Positions 1-8,792 of a stretch of DNA of 64,000 nucleotides are shown here, piece after piece. The position numbers were made by a program, and so were the translations under genes. The DNA lies in the NCBI RefSeq assembly GCF_900168685.1, contig NZ_FVZN01000014.1, forward strand, positions 868,001-932,000, given 5' to 3'. Source of the DNA: Solibacillus isronensis (lineage in GTDB: Bacteria > Bacillota > Bacilli > Bacillales_A > Planococcaceae). The notes beneath the pieces were generated by a model. It saw nothing but the letters and a program-made list of their open reading frames with translations. It was not told where the DNA came from and did no database searches. Each line of letters opens with the position of its first letter. Position 1 is the stretch's first letter.

Positions 1-825
1 GCCAGCCTGACAAAAATCTGGACGGCACTGGTTGTTTTGGAAAATAGTGAGCTTACCGATGAAGTTGTCATTTCGAGGGAAGCCTCGCTTGTTGAAGGCT
101 CATCAATTTATTTACTGGAAAACGAGACGTATACGATTGATTACTTGCTTCATGGTTTAATGATGCAATCAGGAAATGATGCCGCTACTGCGCTGGCAGA
201 GCATGTTGGAGGATCTGTAGAAGGTTTTGTTCAGCTAATGAACGAAAAGGCAGAGCTTTATCAATTAAATGAAACAACTTTTACAAATCCTACAGGGCTG
301 CACAATGAAGCCCATCTATCCTCTGCCTACGATACGGCAAAAATGCTGCAAATAGCGATGATGAATCCCGAATTCAGAAAAATTGCTTCGACACAAAATT
401 TTTCGGATGGCAGGCAGTGGAGAAATAAGCACCGACTTATGCATGAGAAGATAGGGGCCATTGCAGGAAAAACAGGTTATACAAAAGTGGCTGGACGAAC
501 ATTGGCAACGTATTTTGAACGGGAACAAAAATCATTTGTTGTCGTTACTATTAACGAAGGAAATGATTGGAATATCCACCGTAACTTGGCGAATTTTATC
601 GACAACAATTTTGAAAAACAAACGATTGTGAAAAAAGGGAAATATAATGCGAACGGACTGGCAATCGAGTTGGATGAACCGTTCCAAATGCTGCTCCATA
701 AAAAAGAACGACCGAATTTTGAGCATATTGTTAAAGTGTCACGGCTGAAAGGCTCGGATCGAGGGGTTTGGCTTTTATATGCAGATGAAGCGCTCGTATC
801 CTCAAAGCTTGTGACAGTAAAATAA
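1..825 (+). CDS. dacB: D-alanyl-D-alanine carboxypeptidase (DacB-like), 5' end outside window
   Basis: The frame is open from the first base, so the N-terminus and signal peptide lie outside the window and 274 residues remain. All three penicillin-binding motifs are visible: SLTK (nucleophile serine and lysine) at visible residues 2-5, SGN at about 57-59 and KTG at about 157-159. The family trims the terminal D-Ala from peptidoglycan stem peptides outside the membrane. The neighbours rluB and resABCDE match the surroundings of B. subtilis dacB, the spore-cortex carboxypeptidase, which favours DacB over the vegetative DacA or DacF. The region after about residue 195 fits the beta-rich C-terminal domain of PBP5-type enzymes. 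Family is certain; the spore-specific role is inferred from synteny. Confidence 0.9.
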   Translation, partial: ASLTKIWTALVVLENSELTDEVVISREASLVEGSSIYLLENETYTIDYLLHGLMMQSGNDAATALAEHVGGSVEGFVQLMNEKAELYQLNETTFTNPTGLHNEAHLSSAYDTAKMLQIAMMNPEFRKIASTQNFSDGRQWRNKHRLMHEKIGAIAGKTGYTKVAGRTLATYFEREQKSFVVVTINEGNDWNIHRNLANFIDNNFEKQTIVKKGKYNANGLAIELDEPFQMLLHKKERPNFEHIVKVSRLKGSDRGVWLLYADEALVSSKLVTVK

Positions 826-868
826 TCCAAAATGTGAAATATCTTTAACTTCCGGATTGAAGGTAAGG

Positions 869-1020
869 CCCCGGGGATGTCATGGATTCGAAAGGGAGTA
901 CTAAACAAGGTAGTCAGCTTAAATACGTCGCATCATGCGACAACAGCTGACTTACCCACATCCTGTGGGCCTCAAAGCCGAATCCAGACGCAATTACGCC
1001 CTGGCGTAATTGATTAAGTT
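869..1020. other. multi-hairpin intergenic element between dacB and rluB
   Basis: This GC-richer stretch lies in an AT-rich 360-bp gap with no ORF. It contains nested perfect inverted repeats: GGATTCG (884-890) pairs with CGAATCC (979-985); inside it GTCAGCT (913-919) pairs with AGCTGAC (945-951), topped by GTCGC/GCGAC (927-941); then CCCACA/TGTGGG (955-969). Outside the closing stem, AATTACGCC/GGCGTAATT (992-1011) forms a 9-bp stem. Together this folds as a three-way junction plus one hairpin. It could be a structured RNA, a dispersed palindromic repeat or both. It does not match any riboswitch class I recognise. It is not followed by a T-run, so it is not a simple terminator. Confidence 0.6.
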
Positions 1021-1185
1021 CTAAAAGTATGACATAATTTTTATTCGTTAAGGATTTATTTTCGCTCGTATTTGTGGATTACAGCAATAATATTTAATAA
1101 TTAACAGAGCAGTAAATGAAAAGTGCAGGGACGAATGCTGAAGAAGTATGCGTCTTTGCAGTTTATCAATCAATGAGGTGAACTT

Positions 1186-1929
1186 ATGGAAAGATTACAA
1201 AAAGTGATTGCCTATGCAGGCGTTGCATCACGACGTAAAGCAGAGCAATTAATCGTAGAAGGTAAAGTAAAAGTGAATGGAGTCGTAGTTAAAGAGCTTG
1301 GTACAAAAGTATCCAACTCGGACACGATTGAAGTAGAAGGCGTAAAACTTGAAAAAGAAGATAAAGTGTATTTCCTGCTATATAAACCACGCGGCTATAT
1401 TTCAGCAGTAACTGATGATAAAGGGCGAAAAACAGTAACTGATATTTTTAAAAAGCATGTTCACCAGCGTATTTTCCCTGTAGGACGTTTAGATTATGAT
1501 ACGACTGGGTTATTGCTTTTAACGAATGACGGAGAGTTTTCAAACTTAATGACACATCCGAAATTCAAAATCGACAAAACATATATTGCGCGTGTTAAAG
1601 GGATCCCAACAAAACAAGGTTTAATGAAGCTTCAAAGCGGTATTAAGCTGGAAGACGGAAAAACGGCTCCAGCAAAAGTAAGCATGACCAGCTTTGATGA
1701 AAAGGCTGGTAAAGCGATTTGTGAGATTACAATCCATGAAGGGCGAAATCGTCAAGTCCGCCGTATGTTTGAAGCAATCGGTACACCTGTCGTGAAATTA
1801 AAACGTGAGCGCTTTGCATTTCTGGATTTAACAGGACTTAGCCCGGGCGAATACCGTCAGCTGACAAAACATGAAGTAAAGCTACTACGTGTATTAGCTG
1901 AAACAGGAAAAATTGATTATAACAATTAG
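1186..1929 (+). CDS. rluB: 23S rRNA pseudouridine synthase RluB
   Basis: This 247-residue protein has an N-terminal S4 RNA-binding domain (about residues 1-60) followed by a RsuA/RluB-type pseudouridine synthase domain. The catalytic aspartate is in GRLDYDTTG (D103). Other family signatures are LLYKPRGY near residue 70 and the EGRNRQVRRMF block near 195. The family isomerises one uridine of large-subunit rRNA near the peptidyl transferase centre. ATG 1186 follows GAGGTGAA at good spacing. It sits directly before resA as in B. subtilis. The RluB versus RsuA assignment rests on synteny and length; the enzyme class is clear. Confidence 0.92.
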   Translation: MERLQKVIAYAGVASRRKAEQLIVEGKVKVNGVVVKELGTKVSNSDTIEVEGVKLEKEDKVYFLLYKPRGYISAVTDDKGRKTVTDIFKKHVHQRIFPVGRLDYDTTGLLLLTNDGEFSNLMTHPKFKIDKTYIARVKGIPTKQGLMKLQSGIKLEDGKTAPAKVSMTSFDEKAGKAICEITIHEGRNRQVRRMFEAIGTPVVKLKRERFAFLDLTGLSPGEYRQLTKHEVKLLRVLAETGKIDYNN

Positions 1930-2035
1930 TAGTTTAAGATATTCATAAATCATTCTGAAAGAAAAGAATTTAAATTTTGTAATAATTTGCTATAATAGGC
2001 AACAGTAGTTGCTGAAGTGGAAGGGGGTTTTTTAT

Positions 2036-2569
2036 TTGGAAAAAAAGAAACAACGTTCTGTGACTCGCGGTATCATTTTAACCATTTTAGCAATCGCAAT
2101 CGGATATACAGTTTACGCTGCCGTAACGAAAGATAAAATTAATATTGTACAGGCCGGGGCACAGGCGCCTGATTTTGAAGTAGTAGATTTGCATGGTGAA
2201 AAGCATAGATTGAAAGACTACGAGGGAAAGGGTGTCGTTCTGAATTTTTGGGGTACATGGTGTGAACCGTGTGAACGCGAATTCCCTGCAATGACTCGTC
2301 AATATGCGGAATTTAAGAACCAGAATGTTCAAATTATTGCCGTTAACTTTGCACAGTCTGAATTCGAAGTAAAAAAATATGTGGCGAATATGGGGATGAC
2401 ATTCCCTGTTGCGATCGATAAAACGAAAAGTGTTTTCACTGCCTATAATATTGGACCCCTGCCTACATCAATTTTCATTAAACCCGACGGTACAATAGAC
2501 CGTATTATTACTGGAGAAATGACCGAAGGAGAAATTGTGCAATATATGGAGTCAATAAAGCCGGAATAG
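2036..2569 (+). CDS. resA: ResA, thiol-disulfide oxidoreductase for cytochrome c maturation
   Basis: ResA is a membrane-anchored thioredoxin-like protein. It reduces the disulfide of the CXXCH haem motif in apocytochrome c outside the membrane so that ResBC can attach haem. One N-terminal membrane segment (about residues 11-30) is followed by a thioredoxin fold with the active site WCEPC (C76, C79), the exact ResA-type CEPC. The chosen start is TTG 2036, preceded by AAGGGGG with about 9 bases spacing. An upstream in-frame TTG at 2009 has no ribosome site. The product is 177 residues, normal for the family. It is first of resABC, 13 bp before resB, and an extended -10-like TATAAT lies near 1991. 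Confidence 0.95.
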   Translation: MEKKKQRSVTRGIILTILAIAIGYTVYAAVTKDKINIVQAGAQAPDFEVVDLHGEKHRLKDYEGKGVVLNFWGTWCEPCEREFPAMTRQYAEFKNQNVQIIAVNFAQSEFEVKKYVANMGMTFPVAIDKTKSVFTAYNIGPLPTSIFIKPDGTIDRIITGEMTEGEIVQYMESIKPE

Positions 2570-2582
2570 GAGTTTTTACGCA

Positions 2583-4241
2583 ATGAATAAACTACTTTGT
2601 GAATGCGGGCATGAAAATCCTGAAGGTACAACACTCTGCCAAAAATGCGGTTCTCCATTATCCGCAGAGGAAAAAAGCAAAAAAATTGCAGATATGCGGT
2701 ACGAAGGGACAGCCATACGTTCAAAAACTTATAACAAGTCAATTATTGATAAGGTTTGGAATTTTTTCTCAAGTGTGAAAGTCGGAATTACGCTCATTAT
2801 TATCAATTTAATAGCAGCATCAATTGGTACAATCCTGCCTCAGGAGTTTTACATAAGTGTAGCGACAGACGCGGAGAAGGAAAAGTACTATTCAGATGTT
2901 TATGGATGGTTCGGTGAAATATACTACGCGTTAGGTTTATCGGATCTTTATTCATCCCTATGGTTCCAATTACTTGTATTAATGTTAGGTGTGTCCATTA
3001 TTATTGCAAGTATAGATAGAGGTATTCCATTACATAAATCTTTAAAAAATCAACGAGTTAAACGACATACAAACTTTATGAAGCGTCAGCGAATTATTGG
3101 TGAAGGGAAACCAACTGAAACGCCTGAACAAACGCTCCAGCTCGTTGAACAATCTTTAAAAAATTTAAAATACAATATCCGACGTGAAGATGATTCCATT
3201 TTAGCGGAACGCGGGCGTTTTTCACGCTACGGTGCCTACATAAACCATGTTGGATTAATCGTCTTTTTAATTGGGGTCATGCTCCATTTAGTACCGGGCA
3301 TGTACGTGGATGAATCGATGTGGCTCCGAGAAGGCGAAACACGAGCTGTACCGGGAATGGACGGGTACTTCCTGAAGAATGACAAATTTATTCTTGAAAC
3401 ATACGACAATGTTCCTCAAGGTGAGCAGATCAAGCAAGGGGTCAATGTAGTCGCGAAAAATTTCCAGACGGACGTGACATTGTATAAACAGAAAGAAAAC
3501 AGTGTGCCGGGACAGGCTGAAAACCTGGAAGAAGTAAAGAAATACGGAATTCAGGTAAACCATCCGCTCAAGCATGAAGGCTATGCATTTTATCAGATGG
3601 ATTTCCGTTTAAATGAGATTAAAACAATGGTATTTGATTTGACGAATAAGGAAACGGAAGAATCGCTTGGTCAAATTAGCATTGATTTAACTAACCCGCA
3701 GGAAGTGTATATGCTCGAAAATGGCGCACAAGTCGAATTAATGGGTTTTTATCCGGACTTTTCAGGTTTTAAAGAAGGTGTACCGCAAACTGCGACCCAA
3801 ACACCGAATAATCCGGCATTTATTTTTAAAATGATTACTCCTGAAACACCGGAAGGAGAGACAAGCTTTGTTGCGATCCAGCAAACACTGGAGCCTGAAG
3901 GTGACAACATTTACAAAATGAAGTTTTCGAATGTGGAAACACGCCATATGTCGGGTTTAACAATCCGTTATGATCGGACAATCCCTATTCTAATCGTAGG
4001 GGGGATTATCTTTATGATTGGTGTTGCGATCGGTTCCTACTGGAATCATCGCCGTATATGGATTGAACAGATGGCGGATGGAACAATACGTCTGGCAGCA
4101 CATACGAATAAAAACTGGTTTAGTATGAAAAAAGATTTAGATGCATTAACGAAGAATGCTCATTTACCGCAATACGTAGATCAACAGGAAATAGAAAACA
4201 ATGAACATGTTGAAACAGAAAAGGATGGTAAAACCTTATGA
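2583..4241 (+). CDS. resB: ResB, cytochrome c biogenesis membrane protein
   Basis: ResB and ResC form the system II haem-delivery and cytochrome c synthetase complex. This 552-residue protein begins with a small zinc-ribbon-like motif (CECGH near residue 6, CQKCG near 19), as B. subtilis ResB also does. Membrane segments follow at about 68-88, 130-147 and 212-235. A large extracytoplasmic domain comes next, then a last membrane segment near 465-485 followed by a conserved HRRIWI stretch. It overlaps resC by four bases (ATGA), indicating translational coupling. Length and domain order match the family and nothing is missing. Confidence 0.95.
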   Translation: MNKLLCECGHENPEGTTLCQKCGSPLSAEEKSKKIADMRYEGTAIRSKTYNKSIIDKVWNFFSSVKVGITLIIINLIAASIGTILPQEFYISVATDAEKEKYYSDVYGWFGEIYYALGLSDLYSSLWFQLLVLMLGVSIIIASIDRGIPLHKSLKNQRVKRHTNFMKRQRIIGEGKPTETPEQTLQLVEQSLKNLKYNIRREDDSILAERGRFSRYGAYINHVGLIVFLIGVMLHLVPGMYVDESMWLREGETRAVPGMDGYFLKNDKFILETYDNVPQGEQIKQGVNVVAKNFQTDVTLYKQKENSVPGQAENLEEVKKYGIQVNHPLKHEGYAFYQMDFRLNEIKTMVFDLTNKETEESLGQISIDLTNPQEVYMLENGAQVELMGFYPDFSGFKEGVPQTATQTPNNPAFIFKMITPETPEGETSFVAIQQTLEPEGDNIYKMKFSNVETRHMSGLTIRYDRTIPILIVGGIIFMIGVAIGSYWNHRRIWIEQMADGTIRLAAHTNKNWFSMKKDLDALTKNAHLPQYVDQQEIENNEHVETEKDGKTL

Positions 4242-5422
4242 GTTTAATCGATTTAAGCGGTTATTTACTGTATGCTGCATTCATTTCTTACTTAGTTGGT
4301 ACATTTTTATTTGCAGGCGCAATAAAAGTGAAAAATGACACGGCAGCAGCACGGGCAGATAAATACGGTAAAATTGCCCTTGTTGTTACAATTATCGGTT
4401 TTGTTGCACAGTTAGGTTATTTCATTACGCGTTGGGTGTATACAGGACATGCACCGGTTAGTAATATGTTTGAATTTACGACAGCATTCGGTATGTTCAT
4501 CGTACTATCATTTATCGTCATTTACTTTACGTATAAAGTTGCGGCATTAGGCGTTGTTGCATTACCAATTGCATTATTGATCATTGCCTATGCCTCTATG
4601 TTCCCGACAGAAGTAAGTCCTTTAGTACCTTCACTGCAAAGTCATTGGCTGACAATTCATGTTACGACTGCAGCATTAGGGCAATCGATTTTTGGGATTA
4701 GTGCGGTAGCCGGACTTATATACTTGCTGAGAAATGTGAATATGGATGAGCGCTCAAAAGAAAGTTTTTGGCTGGAAACAGTCATGTTCTGCTGTGTACT
4801 AGTTGTAGGATTTGTTGCGGCAACAGTTACTTTCAACGCGGTGGGTTATGAAGCGAAGTATGAATACGTTGATACATTGGATCAAGTCAATACATCTACG
4901 TATTTGATGCCGGCTGTATTCGGTATGAATGAATATGTGGAACTGACTGAAGACCGTATGACACCATTATTTGAGTTGCCGGCATTGATCGATGCGCGGA
5001 AACTTACAACTGTTTTCTGGTCTGTTCTATTCGGTACAATCATTTATATACTGATTCGACTCATCTTTAGAAGAAAGATAGCGAAAATGTTCCAGCCATT
5101 AGTGAAACGGGTGAACTCGACGCTGATGGACGAAATCGCCTACCGTTCAATTTTGATTGCTTTCCCGATCTTTACATTAGGCGCGCTTATTTTTGCGATG
5201 ATCTGGGCACAGGAAGCATGGGGCCGATTCTGGGGCTGGGACCCAAAAGAAGTATGGGCACTTATTACATGGCTGTTTTATGCAGCATTTTTACACCTTC
5301 GCCTGTCAAAAGGTTGGGAAGGAAGAAAGAGTGCATGGCTAACGGTAATTGGTTTCCTTATTATTTTATTCAATTTAGTCGTAGTTAATCTAGTTATCGC
5401 TGGATTACACTCTTATGCATAA
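4238..5422 (+). CDS. resC: ResC/CcsA, haem-handling cytochrome c biogenesis protein
   Basis: This is a polytopic membrane protein of 394 residues. It carries the tryptophan-rich haem-handling WWD signature WGRFWGWDPKEVW at about residues 328-340, near the C-terminus, which defines the CcsA/ResC family. Histidines that flank the WWD domain in the family are present, for example in HWLTIHVTT near residue 133. With ResB it moves haem across the membrane and joins it to apocytochrome c; the qcrC cytochrome at the far end of this window is a likely client. The gene is translationally coupled to resB and followed by an intrinsic terminator, so resABC forms one unit separable from resDE. Confidence 0.95.
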   Translation: MSLIDLSGYLLYAAFISYLVGTFLFAGAIKVKNDTAAARADKYGKIALVVTIIGFVAQLGYFITRWVYTGHAPVSNMFEFTTAFGMFIVLSFIVIYFTYKVAALGVVALPIALLIIAYASMFPTEVSPLVPSLQSHWLTIHVTTAALGQSIFGISAVAGLIYLLRNVNMDERSKESFWLETVMFCCVLVVGFVAATVTFNAVGYEAKYEYVDTLDQVNTSTYLMPAVFGMNEYVELTEDRMTPLFELPALIDARKLTTVFWSVLFGTIIYILIRLIFRRKIAKMFQPLVKRVNSTLMDEIAYRSILIAFPIFTLGALIFAMIWAQEAWGRFWGWDPKEVWALITWLFYAAFLHLRLSKGWEGRKSAWLTVIGFLIILFNLVVVNLVIAGLHSYA

Positions 5423-5514
5423 TGTGACAAGAAGTTCCTTTTCACACTATTATTAAAGCTATTTTGATAGTTTCCAATTCTATGCAAAATAATTAATAAA
5501 CTGTCATAAAGTTA

Positions 5515-5550
5515 GAAAAGTTCAATCTGAATGATTGGGCTTTTCTTTTC
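5515..5550 (+). terminator. intrinsic terminator after resC
   Basis: A 13-bp stem (5515-5527 with 5533-5545, two G-U pairs) with loop TGAAT runs into a T-rich tract. It separates resABC from resDE, which has its own -10-like TACAAT near 5570. Confidence 0.75.
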
Positions 5551-5612
5551 AATCGTTCGTTAAAAAGGTACAATAGAGAAGAGAAATAGAGTTTTTGAAA
5601 GGGGCAACACCA

Positions 5613-6329
5613 GTGTCTGAAAATATTTCTGTGTTGATAGTGGATGACGAGGATCGAATTCGTCGTTTGTTAAAAATGTATTTAGAGCGTGAGGGCTATA
5701 CAGTAGAAGAAGCGGAAAATGGAGAACAAGCACTTTCGATGGCACTTGAGAAAGATTATCATTGTATTTTGTTGGATATTATGATGCCTGAAAAAGATGG
5801 TTTGGAAGTTTGTGCTGAACTGCGCGAAAAGAAAACAACGCCTATTATATTGTTGACGGCAAAAGGTGAAGAAGCAAACCGTGTACAAGGATTTGAGCTT
5901 GGTGCGGATGATTATATTGTGAAACCATTTAGTCCGCGAGAAGTTGTATTGCGTGTTAAAGCAATATTAAGACGTTCAGCAGTATTTTCACCTGTTTCAA
6001 ATGCTTCATCTTCTAAAGATTTAGTTGTGTTCCCGCATTTAACGATCGACCATGATGCACATCGTGTGACAGCGGATGGAACGGAAGTAAATTTAACACC
6101 GAAAGAATACGAATTATTATACTTTTTGGCGAAGGCACCCGATAAAGTATTCGACCGTGAGCAATTATTAAAAGAAGTTTGGCATTATGATTTCTTTGGC
6201 GATCTGCGCACAGTTGATACACATGTTAAGCGCCTGCGTGAAAAGCTGAACCGTGTCTCTGAAAATGCAGCGAAAATGATCGTTACGGTTTGGGGAGTAG
6301 GCTATAAGTTCGAGGTCGTAAATGATTAG
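5613..6329 (+). CDS. resD: ResD, response regulator of aerobic/anaerobic respiration
   Basis: This is an OmpR/PhoB-type response regulator of 238 residues. The receiver domain (about 1-120) has the acidic pocket DDED near residue 11, phospho-acceptor D55 in LLDIMMPEKDG, and KPFSP for the conserved lysine. The C-terminal winged helix (about 138-235) ends in VWGVGYKFE. In Bacillus, ResD activates cytochrome biogenesis, cytochrome oxidase and anaerobic respiration genes. GTG 5613 is chosen because GAAAGGGG lies 8 bases upstream; the in-frame TTG at 5595 overlaps that ribosome site. It overlaps resE by 8 bases. Confidence 0.94.
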   Translation: MSENISVLIVDDEDRIRRLLKMYLEREGYTVEEAENGEQALSMALEKDYHCILLDIMMPEKDGLEVCAELREKKTTPIILLTAKGEEANRVQGFELGADDYIVKPFSPREVVLRVKAILRRSAVFSPVSNASSSKDLVVFPHLTIDHDAHRVTADGTEVNLTPKEYELLYFLAKAPDKVFDREQLLKEVWHYDFFGDLRTVDTHVKRLREKLNRVSENAAKMIVTVWGVGYKFEVVND

Positions 6330-8097
6330 AATAGCAACAAGTATTGTCGGGAAGCTATGGGTAACCATTTTGCTTCTCGTTTCATTTGTCCTGTTTATTT
6401 TCACAATTTTCATGTTGGAGTTTCTTGAAAATTATCATAACGAGCAATCCGAGGCTTCATTAAGGCAAACGGCCGCAGCCATTGCGAGTATTATCGATGA
6501 GGAAGAGATCGATGATAAGCAGTTTGCGATCATTTCGGAGTTATTGACGGAAACGACAAACGTACTTATCGCCAAAAGTTCAGATGAAATATTGTATGCA
6601 AGACAAGAAGGCATCAATAAAGAAGAAATTCAGCAAAAAATAATAAGCAGTAAAGCATTTGAAGAAGTATATGCATCATCAGAGCCGATAGTAAAGGAAC
6701 TGACGCTGCCTTCAAATCGGGAAGAAGCGAGCAATTCCAATTATATTGTATTAGGTTTCCCGCTGAAAAGTGTTGAAGATTTACATGGGGCGGTCTTTAT
6801 TTACAAAAATCCCGATGCTTTACACCAGACAAGTAGTGAAACAACGAAAATTGTTGTATTAGCTGCAGCTATTGCATTTATATTGACGACAATTTTTGCA
6901 TTTTTCCTATCTTCTAAAATAACGCTTCCATTGCGTAAAATGAGAGAGCATGCATTTGAATTGGCAAAGGGACGTTTCGATTCGAAAATTGAAACGAAGC
7001 AAAATGATGAAATTGGTCAGCTTGCCGTTGCCTTTAACCAGATGGGCCGTCAATTGAAGCATCATTTGGAAGTGATTAACCAAGAAAAAGAACAATTATC
7101 GAGCATTTTAACATCGATGACCGATTCCGTTATTACATTTAATCGCGATAAAACGATTTTAGTGAGCAATCCTCCAGCAGAGCGACTACTGCAAAAATGG
7201 TTCGTCGAAAAAGGATTGGATAGCTCAAAGCCGATACCGGATGAACTTTATCACATGCTTGATCATGTGTTGAATTTTGAGGATCAGCTGGACGAAGAGT
7301 TTGAAATGGGTAAATCCTATTACAGTATTACGATTAGTCCTCTGTACAGCAGAGATTCCATTCGTGGTGCAGTTGCTGTTATACGTGATAAAACGGAAGA
7401 AACGAAACTGGAAAAACTGAAATCGGATTTCATCGCCAATGTATCACATGAACTGCGCACGCCAATCGCGATGCTCCAAGGCTATTCTGAAGCGATTATT
7501 GATGGAGTTGTCACAACTGAGGAAGAACGTATTGATATGATCCGGGTAATATACGATGAATCGCAGCGTATGAGTCGTCTCGTAACAGATTTACTTGACT
7601 TGGCGCGGATGGAATCAGGACATATGAGTCTGTATAAGGAAGACGTGCCATTAGTTGCGGTTATTGAACGAATGACACATAAATTTGACCAAACAGCGAA
7701 AGAAAAGCATGTGCAATTGCTGATTGAAACCGACTTTTCAGATGAAACGCTTATTTCGATTGATGAAGACCGTATCGAACAAGTATTAACAAACTTGATT
7801 GACAATGCGATTCGCCATACACCAGCAGATGGATCGGTAACTGTTTCAATGGCAAATGAGCAAAACTATGCAAAAATTCAAGTTAGGGATACAGGGCAAG
7901 GCATTCCTCAAGATGATTTGCCATATGTATTTGAACGGTTCTACAAAGCAGATAAAGCACGTACACGTTCGAAAGGCGGAACGGGCTTAGGCTTGGCCAT
8001 TACGAAAAACATTGTGGAAGCACATAACGGCAGAATCTCTGTTGATAGTGTGGAACAGCAAGGAACAACCTTTACATTTTACTTGCCATTGTCTTAA
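6322..8097 (+). CDS. resE: ResE, sensor histidine kinase
   Basis: This 591-residue kinase is the partner of ResD. It has a membrane segment at about 10-32, an extracytoplasmic sensing domain, a second membrane segment near 173-195 followed by a HAMP linker, a PAS-like domain (about 260-350), and the kinase core. The H-box is SHELRTP with H376. The N-box LTNLIDNAIRHTP, G1 box DTGQGIP and G2 box GGTGLGLAI are all intact. The HAMP-PAS-kinase order is that of Bacillus ResE/WalK-type kinases. A terminator follows, so resDE is a two-gene unit. Confidence 0.94.
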   Translation: MIRIATSIVGKLWVTILLLVSFVLFIFTIFMLEFLENYHNEQSEASLRQTAAAIASIIDEEEIDDKQFAIISELLTETTNVLIAKSSDEILYARQEGINKEEIQQKIISSKAFEEVYASSEPIVKELTLPSNREEASNSNYIVLGFPLKSVEDLHGAVFIYKNPDALHQTSSETTKIVVLAAAIAFILTTIFAFFLSSKITLPLRKMREHAFELAKGRFDSKIETKQNDEIGQLAVAFNQMGRQLKHHLEVINQEKEQLSSILTSMTDSVITFNRDKTILVSNPPAERLLQKWFVEKGLDSSKPIPDELYHMLDHVLNFEDQLDEEFEMGKSYYSITISPLYSRDSIRGAVAVIRDKTEETKLEKLKSDFIANVSHELRTPIAMLQGYSEAIIDGVVTTEEERIDMIRVIYDESQRMSRLVTDLLDLARMESGHMSLYKEDVPLVAVIERMTHKFDQTAKEKHVQLLIETDFSDETLISIDEDRIEQVLTNLIDNAIRHTPADGSVTVSMANEQNYAKIQVRDTGQGIPQDDLPYVFERFYKADKARTRSKGGTGLGLAITKNIVEAHNGRISVDSVEQQGTTFTFYLPLS

Positions 8098-8126
8098 TAT
8101 AGTGGGGTAATGGAATTATGAGTTTG

Positions 8127-8175
8127 AAAAAGTTTATCATTTTGAATCGTTCAAAGTGATAAACTTTTCTTTTTA
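8127..8175 (+). terminator. intrinsic terminator after resE
   Basis: A near-perfect 19-bp inverted repeat (8127-8145 with 8149-8167, one G-U pair) with a 3-base loop is followed by CTTTTTT. It insulates sigX from resDE. Confidence 0.85.
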
Positions 8176-8206
8176 ATGAACCAGTTCGTTCGTAACGGAT
8201 GATTAG

Positions 8207-8232
8207 TGTAACTTTTTTGTTTCGAAAACGAC
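8207..8232 (+). promoter_or_regulatory. candidate ECF sigma (SigX) autoregulatory promoter
   Basis: TGTAAC at 8207-8212 and CGAC at 8229-8232, 16 bp apart, match the -35/-10 pattern of Bacillus ECF sigma promoters. The site is 27 bp upstream of the sigX start. SigX of B. subtilis transcribes its own operon, so autoregulation is the likely meaning. Confidence 0.65.
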
Positions 8233-8258
8233 AAATTACGTGAATGGAGGTGGGATGG

Positions 8259-8792
8259 GTGCAACAATCCATTTTCCATCGATTATACGATACGTATCAT
8301 CAGGATGTTTTTAATTTCTTATTTTACTTAGTGAAAAATCGTACCGCAGCTGAGGATCTTGCCCATGAAGTATACGTTCGTGTATTAAAATCATACGACC
8401 GATTCGAAGGGAAAAGTTCAGAAAAAACTTGGCTGTTCTCTATAGCAAAAAATGTGGCGATTGACTATTTTAGAAAAAAACAAGTTCGAGATAAACATGC
8501 ATTTACAGCTTTTGATTGGGAGACAGAGCAACTTGTAAGCCCAGTCCCTTCACCTGAACAATTTACCGAATTAAATGATCAGCTCCATCAATTACTCGTT
8601 GCATTGGAGGAATGTTCAGGTGATCAGAAAATGGTTATTATTATGCGGTTTATTCAAGAACTTTCAATTCAGGAAACAGCGGAAATATTAGGATGGACGA
8701 CCGGAAAGGTTAAAACGACACAGCACCGTGCTTTAAAGAATCTGCGGCTGCTATTGGAAGCGCAAGAAGGAAGGGAGGCGAATCCATTATGA
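8259..8792 (+). CDS. sigX: ECF RNA polymerase sigma factor SigX
   Basis: This 177-residue ECF sigma factor has region 2 (about 8-75, with AEDLAHEVYVRV) and region 4 (about 115-170, with SIQETAEILGWTTGKVKT). In Bacillus, SigX responds to envelope stress and controls genes that alter surface charge. GTG 8259 is chosen: GGAGGTGGG lies 6 bases upstream, and the in-frame ATG at 8244 overlaps that site. It overlaps the anti-sigma gene by 4 bases. The position after resDE and before rsiX is as in B. subtilis, which supports SigX over other ECF sigmas. Confidence 0.88.
   Translation: MQQSIFHRLYDTYHQDVFNFLFYLVKNRTAAEDLAHEVYVRVLKSYDRFEGKSSEKTWLFSIAKNVAIDYFRKKQVRDKHAFTAFDWETEQLVSPVPSPEQFTELNDQLHQLLVALEECSGDQKMVIIMRFIQELSIQETAEILGWTTGKVKTTQHRALKNLRLLLEAQEGREANPL

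Noticed and set aside
2583-2660. Zinc-ribbon start of ResB as an unusual fusion
   Set aside because: B. subtilis ResB has the same cysteine motif, so it is normal for the family.
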